Shown here piece by piece: positions 42,108 to 51,651 of a stretch of DNA of 64,000 bases. The position numbers were made by a program, and so were the translations under genes. Positions within the stretch are counted from its first letter, which is position 1; each line of letters opens with the position of its first letter. The DNA lies in assembly GCA_965263305.1 (NCBI GenBank), contig OZ253666.1:1736001-1800000 (forward strand), read 5' to 3'. Origin of the DNA: MED-G105 sp965263305 (GTDB lineage Bacteria; Pseudomonadota; Alphaproteobacteria; Caulobacterales; Parvularculaceae). Below the pieces are notes generated by a model. It saw only the letters and a list, made by a program, of their open reading frames with translations, was not told where the DNA came from and did not search any database.

Positions 42108-43400
42108 CTACGAATTAGCTATCAGCAAAGCACAATTCTCTTCAAGTCTCTCTTTAAATGACTTCACCAAGTCATCTGGGATGAGGCTGTTTGCCGCCCC
42201 ACAAAAAAAACGAAGTTCATCATCAGTAACACCGATTCCAAAATACAATTTATGCATGATTGTCACTCTAGGTGTATACTGTTTTAGTACGCCCATTTTC
42301 TTAAGGTCTTTCGGCGTATTAATCTTTCCAAGACATGTAACAACGATGTCCACTTGCTCATCCGCACAATTTCCATCAAATAAAACCTGTTCTGTGTGGC
42401 TACTTGTAAAATTAATGAAGCCAACGATTTGATCGATTGTTGGTCTTTTTTCTTTTATCTGTGCAGAAATGTCATTCACCACTTCCGACGTGCTACGGCT
42501 TATTAGATTTTTGATGTCTAAACGTACAATATCAGTATAAACACCGATTTGATTGGCTGGCAGCCTCGCAATTTGATGTTGATAGCTATGTGGCAATCCT
42601 AAGCGAAGGCGATCTGAGTTGGTTGCTTGCGCATATGATTTCGCCGCGATTGCTGCATAAAGGGCTATTTGAGAGATCTTTCGCGTCCTGCGATATTTGC
42701 TGATCGTGTTAGCAATGTTCGCACTCAGAATTCCGTCGAGCATATATTGCCCGTCATAGCGTATACTGGGCGAACCTCTTTGGCTAAACTTCAATTGCCG
42801 CTGCCATATTTTAAATTGTAGAGCTGCATACCAACTCTTGATGATGGAAAACGGCGCTTTCCTCCAACGAAGCCCCTGCAATTCATGTACAGCCCGAGCG
42901 ATGCTGCCTGGTTGAAATTTTTTATCGGGGTCCAGTAGTAACCGCAGAAAATCGAAGAAGAGAGCGCAACCCGAAAACCCGTCACTGATCACATGGTGTA
43001 CGGTGAAAAAAACAACGCTACTCTTTTCACCTCTTAAAACCCTACAAAATACGTATGGGTCATGCTCTCTAACAAAGCGTCTCTTCACTTCATTGTCGAA
43101 CACTGCGCATATTTCATCTTCACAATGATACTCGCCCACGCAAACCTGGCCTGTAAAGTCCGGTTGCCTCTCAATAAAATGCGGCCCGTGCTGATGTTCT
43201 AGCGATACGCCCATTCCTAAGAGCGGGTATTTCACATATAGCCGGTTTAGCGCGCCTAAAACCCGTTGGCGCGAAATTTCTGTTTGATCGATTGTCGCAG
43301 CGAATACACAATTCACTGGCGCCTCAAACCCTTGGGCCATCCATTGCTCATGAATTGTCAATGGCCTTTGAAACGTCATATGATTTTCCGCGCCATTCAT
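42108..43400 (-). CDS. Condensation-domain-type (PapA/WS-DGAT-like) acyltransferase
   Basis: A 430-residue protein with the HHxxxDG active-site motif in FFTVHHVISDGFSGCALF (about residue 135). The fold order fits the chloramphenicol-acetyltransferase-like condensation superfamily (Pap acyltransferases, wax ester synthases). It would move an acyl group from CoA or a carrier protein to a hydroxyl or amine. No carrier-protein or other NRPS domain is present. ATG 43400 is used; a second ATG at 43379 is possible. It is 80 bases after the hydroxylase-type gene. Confidence 0.78.
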   Translation of the reverse strand: MNGAENHMTFQRPLTIHEQWMAQGFEAPVNCVFAATIDQTEISRQRVLGALNRLYVKYPLLGMGVSLEHQHGPHFIERQPDFTGQVCVGEYHCEDEICAVFDNEVKRRFVREHDPYVFCRVLRGEKSSVVFFTVHHVISDGFSGCALFFDFLRLLLDPDKKFQPGSIARAVHELQGLRWRKAPFSIIKSWYAALQFKIWQRQLKFSQRGSPSIRYDGQYMLDGILSANIANTISKYRRTRKISQIALYAAIAAKSYAQATNSDRLRLGLPHSYQHQIARLPANQIGVYTDIVRLDIKNLISRSTSEVVNDISAQIKEKRPTIDQIVGFINFTSSHTEQVLFDGNCADEQVDIVVTCLGKINTPKDLKKMGVLKQYTPRVTIMHKLYFGIGVTDDELRFFCGAANSLIPDDLVKSFKERLEENCALLIANS

Positions 43401-43480
43401 TTGCGACTACATGCTAAATTTATACTTATGTACGAAACGTGAGTTGGATAAGATCCTGGGTGCAAATTTACGGTGCAGCC

Positions 43481-44782
43481 TTACTCTGCGGCTTGCGTTG
43501 CTGGCGAAAGCCCCTTGCCGGCCGCAGCCAACGCCTTGTCTTTATTCGCTGGCGGCAATGTTATACCATAATCACGTAACAAAAAATTTCTTGATATTGG
43601 CGGGATGTAATGCACCGAACCGAATATAATCTGCCAGCGGATTTTCCAATTCCGATTGTGCTTCAATTCGTAAAAAATCTGAACTATACCAGCAAAGCTA
43701 TAAGCGCCAGGGCTCATTAAAACATCTGGTTCATGTGTTAACCCGACCGATGGCCTCTGCATTGGCGGCTCAACATAAGAGCCAAATACTCGATCCCAAC
43801 ACAAAAACGGGGCGCCGCTGCCAAGGTTTACGGCTTGGTGCTCAAGCTTGCTTGAATGATGCACATAATGATATGGGCCATGCCCTCCCGCCGCCATCAT
43901 AATAAAGCGCCAAAAACGGCTTTTCATCACAATTTCATATGTTGACGCAATATGATTGTGAATACTCAAATTGATAGTGATAAGGATGAAAATCGATAAT
44001 TCTAGGAGTAAGTACTGCCCAGTGAAGAGTCGAATTACAATCGAACCCACGATCGCTTTAATCGCAAATGTCCAAACACCGCCAAGCGGAAACGCCTGGT
44101 TTGCTTCAAAAACCGTTGCCGTATTTAGTATCGTCGAAATATGATGCGACCGGTGCGCACATAGCCATAATAATCGTGATTTATGGCATAGATAGTGATC
44201 TATATAAACAAATAGTCCTCCCAGAACGTAGGCCACTATGATTGCGAGAAAATATGGTAGTTTGAATAAATGTGGCGTAGACGTAATTAAAGCAACGATG
44301 AAGTTCGAAAACGCCGTAACACCCTCGATCATCGTTAATCCGTAAAGGGCGGAAATACCCCATATCGATAAACTTAGAGACATCAACCAAAGAAGCAGAT
44401 TTGATAAATTAGACAAAATGCAGAATACAACGTATCGGCGATCGTGCAGAACACCAGTCACCCGTTCCTGATCAATGTAAGACCTTGCGGAAGCGTAAGT
44501 CATATAGACGCCGCTAAGAACTGTCAGCGCCACATAAGCATGGATTAACCCGTCCCAACCTCGCGTTTGCATGGCGTCGACGTTGTCCCAAAATATCGGC
44601 ATCGTGATCCCACCGAAGAACACCAGTAAGGTTGCAAAAATTGCATATTGTACAGCACACCAAGTATATCCGAAGAAATCGACGACACCGTAGTATTTCT
44701 CAGGAATATCAGGGACCTCATAGAATAGTTTATCAAGGAAGCTGTTATTTTTTCGTCCTACCCCTCCCTCACTCTCTAACAT
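43481..44782 (-). CDS. Fatty acid hydroxylase / sterol desaturase superfamily membrane protein
   Basis: A 433-residue protein with about seven membrane helices. The di-iron histidine clusters of the superfamily are visible in order: YIDHYLCHKSRLLW (HxxxxH), CAHRSHHIS (HxxHH), NLSIHNHIA and YHYVHHSS (HxxHH). Members hydroxylate or desaturate acyl chains, sterols or carotenoids. It follows the ABC permease by 15 bases. With the acyltransferase and HMG-CoA reductase domain nearby, a lipid or isoprenoid substrate is plausible. Confidence 0.85.
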   Translation of the reverse strand: MLESEGGVGRKNNSFLDKLFYEVPDIPEKYYGVVDFFGYTWCAVQYAIFATLLVFFGGITMPIFWDNVDAMQTRGWDGLIHAYVALTVLSGVYMTYASARSYIDQERVTGVLHDRRYVVFCILSNLSNLLLWLMSLSLSIWGISALYGLTMIEGVTAFSNFIVALITSTPHLFKLPYFLAIIVAYVLGGLFVYIDHYLCHKSRLLWLCAHRSHHISTILNTATVFEANQAFPLGGVWTFAIKAIVGSIVIRLFTGQYLLLELSIFILITINLSIHNHIASTYEIVMKSRFWRFIMMAAGGHGPYHYVHHSSKLEHQAVNLGSGAPFLCWDRVFGSYVEPPMQRPSVGLTHEPDVLMSPGAYSFAGIVQIFYELKHNRNWKIRWQIIFGSVHYIPPISRNFLLRDYGITLPPANKDKALAAAGKGLSPATQAAE

Positions 44783-44797
44783 TTCGTTTCCCCTTTT

Positions 44798-45571
44798 TTA
44801 ATTGTGGACGCGCTTTGCGAAATTTCGCATTGAGATGTTGAATGCGACAATTGTCAAAAACATGAGATAGCCGACCACGCCAGAAAATTTGGCAACCGCA
44901 ATCGTGTTATGGAGCGTAAGGTCTCTAATTACGTTCGTAACGAGCGCGCTGGGTAATACAATAACAACAGGCCGCAATAGCTCTGAACCTCCATCAAGAG
45001 GGAGAAAGAAACCGGAAAACATTGTAGACGGCGCCACCCATAAAAACATAAACAGGGTAATGCCATGCCAACTTTTTATTATCGACACGGCCATAACACC
45101 TATTGCGCCATAGCAAAGCCCCGCGACCAGTATCAATGTCAGAACTAAACCAAAATGCAGCGTCAGCTCTATTACACCGAGAACGACCATCAAGATCGTG
45201 ATGATCGCCGCTACAATAACACCCTTCGTCGCGCTCCATAAAACTTCACCCGCAACAATGTTTCGCAACGAAAGAGACGTAGACAACATTGTCTTCCACG
45301 TTTGCGTATGTTTGAATCGTATAAATGTGACTTGTGAGGCTTCCGCCGACGTCGTAGTGAAAAGAACGAAACTAACAATCCCTGCCGCTAACCAATTGTG
45401 GTAGTTGGCGCCAACCATGCCTTGAAGCAGTTCACCCGCAGTCATCGCAATGGCCAATCCAATACAAACGGGCAACGCCAAGTCTGAGATCAAAGCAGGA
45501 ACTATCGACGTTCGCCACACGAGAAAATTGCGCCTAACGACACTCATACTGGGAAATCGGGTGAGGATCAC
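44798..45571 (-). CDS. ABC-2-type (NodJ-like) transporter permease
   Basis: A 257-residue protein with six predicted membrane helices of the ABC-2 fold, including IGVMAVSIIKSWHGI and the typical FLWVAPSTMFSGFFLPLD loop before the last helices. The start GTG 45571 overlaps the ATPase stop (GTGA), showing translational coupling; ATG 45547 is the alternative. NodJ- and DrrB-type permeases export lipo-oligosaccharides and other amphiphiles across the inner membrane. Confidence 0.88.
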   Translation of the reverse strand: MILTRFPSMSVVRRNFLVWRTSIVPALISDLALPVCIGLAIAMTAGELLQGMVGANYHNWLAAGIVSFVLFTTTSAEASQVTFIRFKHTQTWKTMLSTSLSLRNIVAGEVLWSATKGVIVAAIITILMVVLGVIELTLHFGLVLTLILVAGLCYGAIGVMAVSIIKSWHGITLFMFLWVAPSTMFSGFFLPLDGGSELLRPVVIVLPSALVTNVIRDLTLHNTIAVAKFSGVVGYLMFLTIVAFNISMRNFAKRVHN

Positions 45572-46491
45572 GACGCAATTGCCCTATGAGAATCTGTGTC
45601 ACCTAGAGACATCATGACATCTTCCAGGGTTGTGTTCCGGTAAGAAAACTTTGCACCCTTGGGCAGGCGCTTGACGATTGACGATGCGTCATCTGTGAAA
45701 AAAATCATGGCTTTACCATTGTCATATCGCCGAATAGCCGGGTCATACAACATCGCGGAAACGGGCTTTTCGACGACAAGCGCGGATTTACCGGTTGTCT
45801 GATTAACAACATCTATCGGCGCGCCTTGCTCTAGCACCTTACCGTCTTTGATCAGATAAATGTAGTCGCAAAGCTGCTCTGCTTCTTCCATATAATGAGT
45901 AGAAACAATGATGGATACGCCGCTATTTTTTAGTCTGATTAACTCTTGCCATACTTTCTTCCGCGATTGGGCGTCTAGCCCGGAACTTGGTTCATCAATG
46001 ATGAGTAGTTCAGGTGAACTCATCTGCGCGCGGGCAATGATCAGCCTTCGCTGCATACCGCCTGATAGGGTATCAACGCGATCATGTTCACGAGATAAAA
46101 ACCCTATCTCCTCTAACAGAGTCCTTGCTTGTTTTCTCGCAACCCGCGTATTGAAACCAAAATAGGTTCCGAAGACTTCTAAGTTCTGAATGACAGTTAG
46201 CTCTTGATCAAGATTATTATCTTGCGGAACGATACCAAAAATGCGGCGATCGTGATGGGTTAGCGTTCCGATATTTTTCCCATTAATTCGCACCTCCCCT
46301 GCATCAGCATGCTTCAGTCCAGACAAAATAACCATCGTCGTGGATTTACCCGCGCCATTCGGTCCGAGTAACCCTGTTATCTTTCCCCGAGCGATCTCAA
46401 CACTGAGGCCGTCAACCGCGATCGATTGTCCGTATCGTTTTGTGATACCGGTGGCAGATGCGATTGGCAGCGCGCAGTCACTCTCTACCAT
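45568..46491 (-). CDS. ABC transporter ATPase (NodI/DrrA-like)
   Basis: A 307-residue ATPase. Walker A GLLGPNGAGKST, Q loop GIVPQDNNLD, signature VDTLSGGMQRRL, Walker B LLIIDEPSSGLD and switch STHYMEEAE are present, with a ~75-residue C-terminal extension of the NodI/DrrA type. It overlaps the glycosyltransferase gene by 7 bases and the permease by 4. The three genes form a tight core, suggesting that the glycosyltransferase product is the cargo. Confidence 0.92.
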   Translation of the reverse strand: MVESDCALPIASATGITKRYGQSIAVDGLSVEIARGKITGLLGPNGAGKSTTMVILSGLKHADAGEVRINGKNIGTLTHHDRRIFGIVPQDNNLDQELTVIQNLEVFGTYFGFNTRVARKQARTLLEEIGFLSREHDRVDTLSGGMQRRLIIARAQMSSPELLIIDEPSSGLDAQSRKKVWQELIRLKNSGVSIIVSTHYMEEAEQLCDYIYLIKDGKVLEQGAPIDVVNQTTGKSALVVEKPVSAMLYDPAIRRYDNGKAMIFFTDDASSIVKRLPKGAKFSYRNTTLEDVMMSLGDTDSHRAIAS

Positions 46492-47924
46492 GCCGCCTTC
46501 CCCCCGATTAACCGATCAGGATTTTCCTTGGCAGTCCTTACGATATCGCGATACTGAAAAATAAAGGGAATACCGCGCAGACCACGAAAAATTTCATAAC
46601 CCTGAATAACAGACCTGAGGGTCCAAAAGATGATAAAGAGGAGACTTCTGTTGGAGATTTGAGTCAGCAAATTGGTTCCTGCTAACTGCGCCGCGCCCTC
46701 AAGGCCATTTAACCAACGCTGCATCTGGTCGCGCCCCGAGGTCAAACCGCCAGCTTCGGTGATATCAGCGCTTCTGTTTAAATGAACAACGGAACGGATC
46801 GTACAATTCTTCCGCCCAAAGATATGGGCTGCAATTGAAAATGTAATGTCTTCGACCCTGTTACCAGAGTATTTTGTGAACTCTCTTAATATTGCAACGC
46901 CTTCATCATATTTCGCGAGCGTCGCGCCGCCTGGTAAGAAATTTAAATTTGCGTGCCCATGCATCAGGGCAGTGCCTGCGACAAGCGGATTAACGCGGGA
47001 ATCATCCCAGACTGGCTCCCCAGAATCATCAAATGGCACCAAAAGATTGCTAGCGCCAACGAAAAATTCTCCACCCCGGGATAACGAAATCATTTCAGAT
47101 AAACCGCTCGGTTGTTCTGCGGAAAATTGTGATTTTATCGCTTTGAGGCGTGAAGAGCGGGAGAAAAAATCTTGTAAATTGTCTTTGAGCGTTCTTCGAT
47201 CAAACTGACGGGATCGAAGTCGCGTTTCAGCGTCCATTGCTAATAAGTATTGCGGGCGATACCGTCCAACCATGTATTGATCGTATAAAAATTCATAAAT
47301 ATCGCGCAGCGCACGAACCTTGCCTCTATTTTTTTGATTATCGATATGTTGGTCAATCCAAATTAAATCAATCGACTTAGTATCACCCAGCGCTTGACTA
47401 TCAATGCATATTTCATTGGGTGCGTGTTCTTCGGCGTTAGATTGGTTTGGCGCCGTGTGCCCCCGGAACACACGATCAAATCCAAACTGACCTAGTGAAT
47501 TTGACAATAAACCAGTCGTACCGCCTCCATTGTTGAGGACAACGAACACTTCCCCATTCAGGTTGCATTCTCTCAATTGCGTAACGATTTCAGATAGCGT
47601 CGTCGGCAGTAGCTTGTCGGCGTCGAAAACGGATATCAAAATCGCAATCCGGTCTTTGTCGAAGCCAAATTCACCAATTCGCTGACGATCATTCGCGATA
47701 CGATCAAGCGAACAAGCAAATTTTTCGTCCATCTGTGCGATTTGATCCGCAGGGGTCAGTTCACGCCATCGTCGCCAATCCATTCGGACATCACGAACGC
47801 ACTGTTCCTTTAGCAAATTTAGATCAGGAACCTTAGTCCAAACGTTTTTCGTTTTGGCAGTGACGCTTGACGTTCGGAAAAAGCGATTACCTCTGTTGGT
47901 TCTTTTTTGTGTGAGCTCTAGCAT
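46485..47924 (-). CDS. GT2-like glycosyltransferase, divergent
   Basis: A 479-residue protein. The nucleotide-binding start RIAILISVFDADKLLPTTL is at ~95-115, VFVVLNNGGGTTG follows, and the segment YLLAMDAETRLR carries the DxD-like metal motif. Later RVEDITFSIAAHIFG resembles the ED motif of family 2 enzymes. Near the C-terminus one hydrophobic segment (NRSLLFIIFWTLRSVI) may bind the membrane. Compared with classic GT2 it has an N-terminal extension of ~90 residues. The donor may be a UDP-pentose made by the N-terminal half of the upstream gene. It is 6 bases after that gene. Confidence 0.65.
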   Translation of the reverse strand: MLELTQKRTNRGNRFFRTSSVTAKTKNVWTKVPDLNLLKEQCVRDVRMDWRRWRELTPADQIAQMDEKFACSLDRIANDRQRIGEFGFDKDRIAILISVFDADKLLPTTLSEIVTQLRECNLNGEVFVVLNNGGGTTGLLSNSLGQFGFDRVFRGHTAPNQSNAEEHAPNEICIDSQALGDTKSIDLIWIDQHIDNQKNRGKVRALRDIYEFLYDQYMVGRYRPQYLLAMDAETRLRSRQFDRRTLKDNLQDFFSRSSRLKAIKSQFSAEQPSGLSEMISLSRGGEFFVGASNLLVPFDDSGEPVWDDSRVNPLVAGTALMHGHANLNFLPGGATLAKYDEGVAILREFTKYSGNRVEDITFSIAAHIFGRKNCTIRSVVHLNRSADITEAGGLTSGRDQMQRWLNGLEGAAQLAGTNLLTQISNRSLLFIIFWTLRSVIQGYEIFRGLRGIPFIFQYRDIVRTAKENPDRLIGGKAAW

Positions 47925-47930
47925 TTGACA

Positions 47931-50306
47931 TCATCCTTGGGCGCTCATGCCAGCAACAACACGCTCGCTATCTTCCCTAACGAAAGGCTTCCTCTTGTTT
48001 GGCCCATTGCGAGCCAAACGTTCGTGTGCATTTGTAAATGACCCTGATGCGATTGACGCTGTAATAGAAATTTCTCCGCACAAACATAAAGCGCAGACTA
48101 TTTCAGCCAGAGCAGCGGCGGTATTTGGACCTTCGCCAAGTCCCAATAATGAGAGGGCGGCTTTCTGGCTGGGCAATCCCGTGCCCCCCCCAACTGTCCC
48201 AACAATAATTCCTGGCATTGCTAAGGTATATCGAACACCTTGGTCCGTCCGCACTATTCTACCATTTCCGACAGCAGACTCTGCAACGCATGCAACATCT
48301 TGTCCGGTCGCCAGATATAATGCCGCTAAACCATTCGCCAGCTGAGCTTGTACACCGAATTGACCGCTAATTGAGGAGCCTAATTGGGCGACCTCGTGGT
48401 AGCGTATGAGTGTATCCGGACAAACGCCGAGCAATTTGTGACATACGTCATTTGGTATTGTCACCGATGCACAAACCGATCGCCCGCGCCCCTTCATGAC
48501 GCCAGCGTAACTTGCCTTCTTGTCACCAGACAATCCGCCGTCAATAAACCACTCCGATATTTTCAATGTCGAAATGTTGGCGATGTATCGGCACATTGCA
48601 TCGGTTGCAATGGTCGCCATGTTCTGGCCCGCCGCGTTCCCCGTCGTATAGCGGACAATTAGGTAGACAATCTCACCCTGGCGCAGGCAATCCAGCTTAT
48701 TCACAACGCCAAAACGCGTGGTCTTTTGAGCAACACTTTTGAGGACATCTTTGCTCTTTTCGACCCATTCAACGAATTCTGTCGCAGCATTGAAATCTTG
48801 AAATAAAAACGCCGGACAGCGCAGTACCCCATCATCGATTGTAGCAATCTCAACCCCGCCAGCTTTTCGGGCAGCCATGGCGCCGCGCGCATAGGATGCC
48901 ACTAACGCTGCTTCGGTTGTTGCTAATGGCGTATAAAATTCTCCGATAGCATGATCACCTCGTACGGGAATAGGGCCGACTAGCCCCATTGGCACTTTCA
49001 CGGTGCCAATGTATTTCTCAATGTTCCCCGCATAGGCGCCGGCTTGATCAACGCTGTCCCCATCTGCGATGAGATCGTGGACACCGTCTTGGATATTAAT
49101 GACATTGCCGAGTTTTTTCCATCGACGAAGCGTTGAATTTGAATGAAAGCTAGATGCTGGCTGGGAAGGCGCAGTTTTAAGATCTTTGTCAACACGAACC
49201 AGCCGTAGCGAACTACCATCGCTCCGTGCACTGCGCGCGCCAACAGAAAATGCTGTATTGTTAATAACATCCTGATTGAGAGTTGCTCTCTCATCGACAG
49301 ACAGCGCCTTGGCAAAATATAATACTGTCTCGGCAAGTCCCGCTGATAGAGGGACGGTCGGTCGCCAGTTTAACAACTGGGTGGCGAGTCCAATATCTGG
49401 CTTCCTGATTTTTGGATCATCGCTCGGAGCTTCCTTAAACGAAATAGAAGTTTCCGTTGTAACAAAATCCTTCACCAGACCCGCAAGTTCCGCTATCGTA
49501 AATTCGTCTTGGTTGCCCAGATTGACCGGTCTAGCATTAACTTGGTTCACGGCCATTAACCGCAGCAGACCTTCGACTAAATCACTGACAAAGCAGAATG
49601 ATCTCGTTTGCTTGCCGTTTCCATAGATCGTCAGCGGCGCCCCTTGCAAGGCCTGTACGATGAAATTCGAAACCACTCTTCCATCATCCGGCCGCATTCT
49701 GGGCCCGTATGTATTGAAAATGCGAGCAACGCGAATATCGACGTCATGTTCTCGGTGATAATCAAAAAACAACGATTCCGCAGCGCGTTTTCCTTCATCA
49801 TAACACGATCGAATTCCATTTGGATTCACGTTTCCGTTGTATGACTCGGTTTGCGGATGGTGATCTGCATGGGGATCGCCGTAAACCTCAGATGTCGACG
49901 CCTGTAGTATGCGCGCTCCGGTTTTCTTTGCTTGTTCCAGTAAGTTCATGGACCCAATCACGCAGGTGCGCATTGTACGAATGGGATCTAACTGATAGAG
50001 GGGTGGAGACGCCGGGCAAGCGAGGTTAAAAATAAAGTCCACATCGAACGTTTCGGACGTTTCGATATCCGCCTCGACGAAAGAGAAATTAGTATGATCC
50101 AGAACCGGTTGTATATTGATCAAAGAGCCAGTTTGGAGATTGTCTAAGCATGTAACGTCTGCTCCAAGCCCAAGCAGCCGGTCACATAGATGGGATCCCA
50201 AAAATCCTGCGCCGCCGCATACAAGCACTGATTTGTTTTTAAACGTTTTTTCCGCCCTTGCGCACCACTCCTCATGAAGAGCAATCGTTCCTTCGTCGCG
50301 AAGCAT
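47931..50306 (-). CDS. Fusion of UDP-glucuronate decarboxylase-like SDR with class I HMG-CoA reductase
   Basis: A 791-residue protein from ATG 50306 (a TTG at 50336 is possible). Residues ~25-335 are an extended SDR closest to UDP-xylose synthases: GGAGFLGSH, Tyr169-x3-Lys173 (SCYDEGKR), RIFNTYGPRM and the RSFCFVSDLV loop. Residues ~395-790 are HMG-CoA reductase with catalytic Glu465 (TTEAAL), Lys596 (GDKKASY), Asp670 (TGQDVACV) and His761 (NAHERLARN). The NADPH motif, usually TGDAMGMNM, is changed to TGNAAGQNM. I know of no such fusion. HMG-CoA reductase is also unexpected in a typical alphaproteobacterium, which uses the MEP route. It heads a tight operon and has three operator sites upstream. 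Confidence 0.88.
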   Translation of the reverse strand: MLRDEGTIALHEEWCARAEKTFKNKSVLVCGGAGFLGSHLCDRLLGLGADVTCLDNLQTGSLINIQPVLDHTNFSFVEADIETSETFDVDFIFNLACPASPPLYQLDPIRTMRTCVIGSMNLLEQAKKTGARILQASTSEVYGDPHADHHPQTESYNGNVNPNGIRSCYDEGKRAAESLFFDYHREHDVDIRVARIFNTYGPRMRPDDGRVVSNFIVQALQGAPLTIYGNGKQTRSFCFVSDLVEGLLRLMAVNQVNARPVNLGNQDEFTIAELAGLVKDFVTTETSISFKEAPSDDPKIRKPDIGLATQLLNWRPTVPLSAGLAETVLYFAKALSVDERATLNQDVINNTAFSVGARSARSDGSSLRLVRVDKDLKTAPSQPASSFHSNSTLRRWKKLGNVINIQDGVHDLIADGDSVDQAGAYAGNIEKYIGTVKVPMGLVGPIPVRGDHAIGEFYTPLATTEAALVASYARGAMAARKAGGVEIATIDDGVLRCPAFLFQDFNAATEFVEWVEKSKDVLKSVAQKTTRFGVVNKLDCLRQGEIVYLIVRYTTGNAAGQNMATIATDAMCRYIANISTLKISEWFIDGGLSGDKKASYAGVMKGRGRSVCASVTIPNDVCHKLLGVCPDTLIRYHEVAQLGSSISGQFGVQAQLANGLAALYLATGQDVACVAESAVGNGRIVRTDQGVRYTLAMPGIIVGTVGGGTGLPSQKAALSLLGLGEGPNTAAALAEIVCALCLCGEISITASIASGSFTNAHERLARNGPNKRKPFVREDSERVVAGMSAQG

Positions 50307-50541
50307 TACAACAATCCCCGTTTCCCGTAAAAACAAACAAGCGCCAACCCGATAGTTATAATTCGCGGCTTAATACCATCATTATACCGATGCATAATCA
50401 GTCAGCATTTAATTCGATATCGAAATGTTTTGACACCGACGAATTTGTGATTGATTTACACAAAAATTTTACCTGCGCAATACCGCTTCCGAAAATACCA
50501 CCCATGATTGTATTCATATAAAAAGAAACGCATAGAGATCA

Positions 50542-50607
50542 TTAAGAAACTTAACCAAAAAACGCATTTTGATTAAGAATCTTAACGTCCATCATTAAGA
50601 TTCTTAA
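50542..50607. promoter_or_regulatory. Triple palindromic operator upstream of the fusion-gene operon
   Basis: Three sites: TTAAGAAACTTAA (50542-50554), TTAAGAATCTTAA (50573-50585) and TTAAGATTCTTAA (50595-50607). Centre distances are 31 and 22 bp, the two spacings found at the peptide loci. On the minus strand the first site is followed by TGATCT and, 17 bases on, TATGAA. The distance to the start of the fusion gene is about 235 bases, leaving a long AT-rich leader. Confidence 0.68.
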
Positions 50608-50609
50608 CT

Positions 50610-51311
50610 TGGATCGCTATAAAGAGTAATCTGGCTCCCGCACCCATCGACCGATCTGGATATTTCGCGACGTGGGAAAAATATTTTCCTGACGAAAAAA
50701 TGCGATAATCAGATATTTTTTTATTCGAAACGAATAAGCGGTTGAGCAAGATCGAGCCATATCTTTAGGCGAGGCCTCGCGGACTTCACGCATGGCTAAG
50801 CGCCATGCGCAATGTTTGAGTGCCCGCCTGTATCAAAAAGGGCGCACATAAAGCCTCTGTAAGGAAACCGGTCGCTCACGATCCTGACGGACTCTTTGTC
50901 TTATGTGATGATGGCGTGACGGGGGCGTTGACCCAGATGCGAAAGGGCAATGAAACCGTCCGGCGACGGGATGGTTCCTGCTTATGAGTAATACAATCTC
51001 GGCCAGCGCATCTCTGCGCCCATGGTGGCGAGCCGTCTACAGACGATTTACCGCTATGATCAGTTCAACTGGTTGAATGAAGCCTGCCATGACGTGCAAT
51101 TCGGCGTGGGCTATGATCGGTAGTTAACCGTTAACAGCATCCGGCAGGTCAAATCGTCCGATAGACAAGAATTATAAACGATATTTGCATTGTTTGATTT
51201 CAGAAAAACTGATGTCGCTTTTTATGCGGGTGATAAATATTTATTTTGTGAGGATTGAGCGTGGCTTGCCCAATCGAAGTGGTCCAACCAATTTATTAGA
51301 GTTGGCGTTAC
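50610..51311. other. Degenerate region without a recognisable gene
   Basis: About 700 bases with no supported gene. A small hairpin GCATGGC/GCCATGC lies near 50790-50808. Translations in the plus frames give broken segments (for example RLQTIYRYDQFNWLNEA near 51050) interrupted by stops; they may be remains of a mobile element or of a lost gene, but I cannot name it. Confidence 0.4.
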
Positions 51312-51515
51312 ATGCAGCGGCGCTTATGTCGCCTCCATATTATAAGGCGGCTTGAACGACGCCTGCAAGATGAATTCAGGCATCGGCGTTGGTTCTCGCC
51401 CGCCCTCTATCGCAAACGCAATGCCGTCGAACGCTCTTTCTGCCGACTGAAAGACTTCAGACGCACCGCAACCCGTTACGACAGGCTCGCTCGGAACTTC
51501 CTCGCGGCCGTATAG
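51312..51515 (+). pseudogene. IS5-like transposase C-terminal fragment
   Basis: The frame reads YRKRNAVERSFCRLKDFRRT then ATRYDRLARNFLAAV, the conserved C-terminus of IS5/IS427-type DDE transposases, with the catalytic Glu in the VERSFCRLK motif. The N-terminal two thirds are missing. No inverted repeats were identified. It is a remnant. Confidence 0.8.
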
Positions 51516-51651
51516 CTCACGCCGATGAGTCCCGAACCTAAGAGGCGCGCTCGTCACGTCCGGCTAGGACGGTCGAAACCGGTTCAAGATCAGCTCAGCC
51601 AATGACGCCCAATATGATACGGCGGGCCGTCTTGACGGGATGGAGGGGAAC

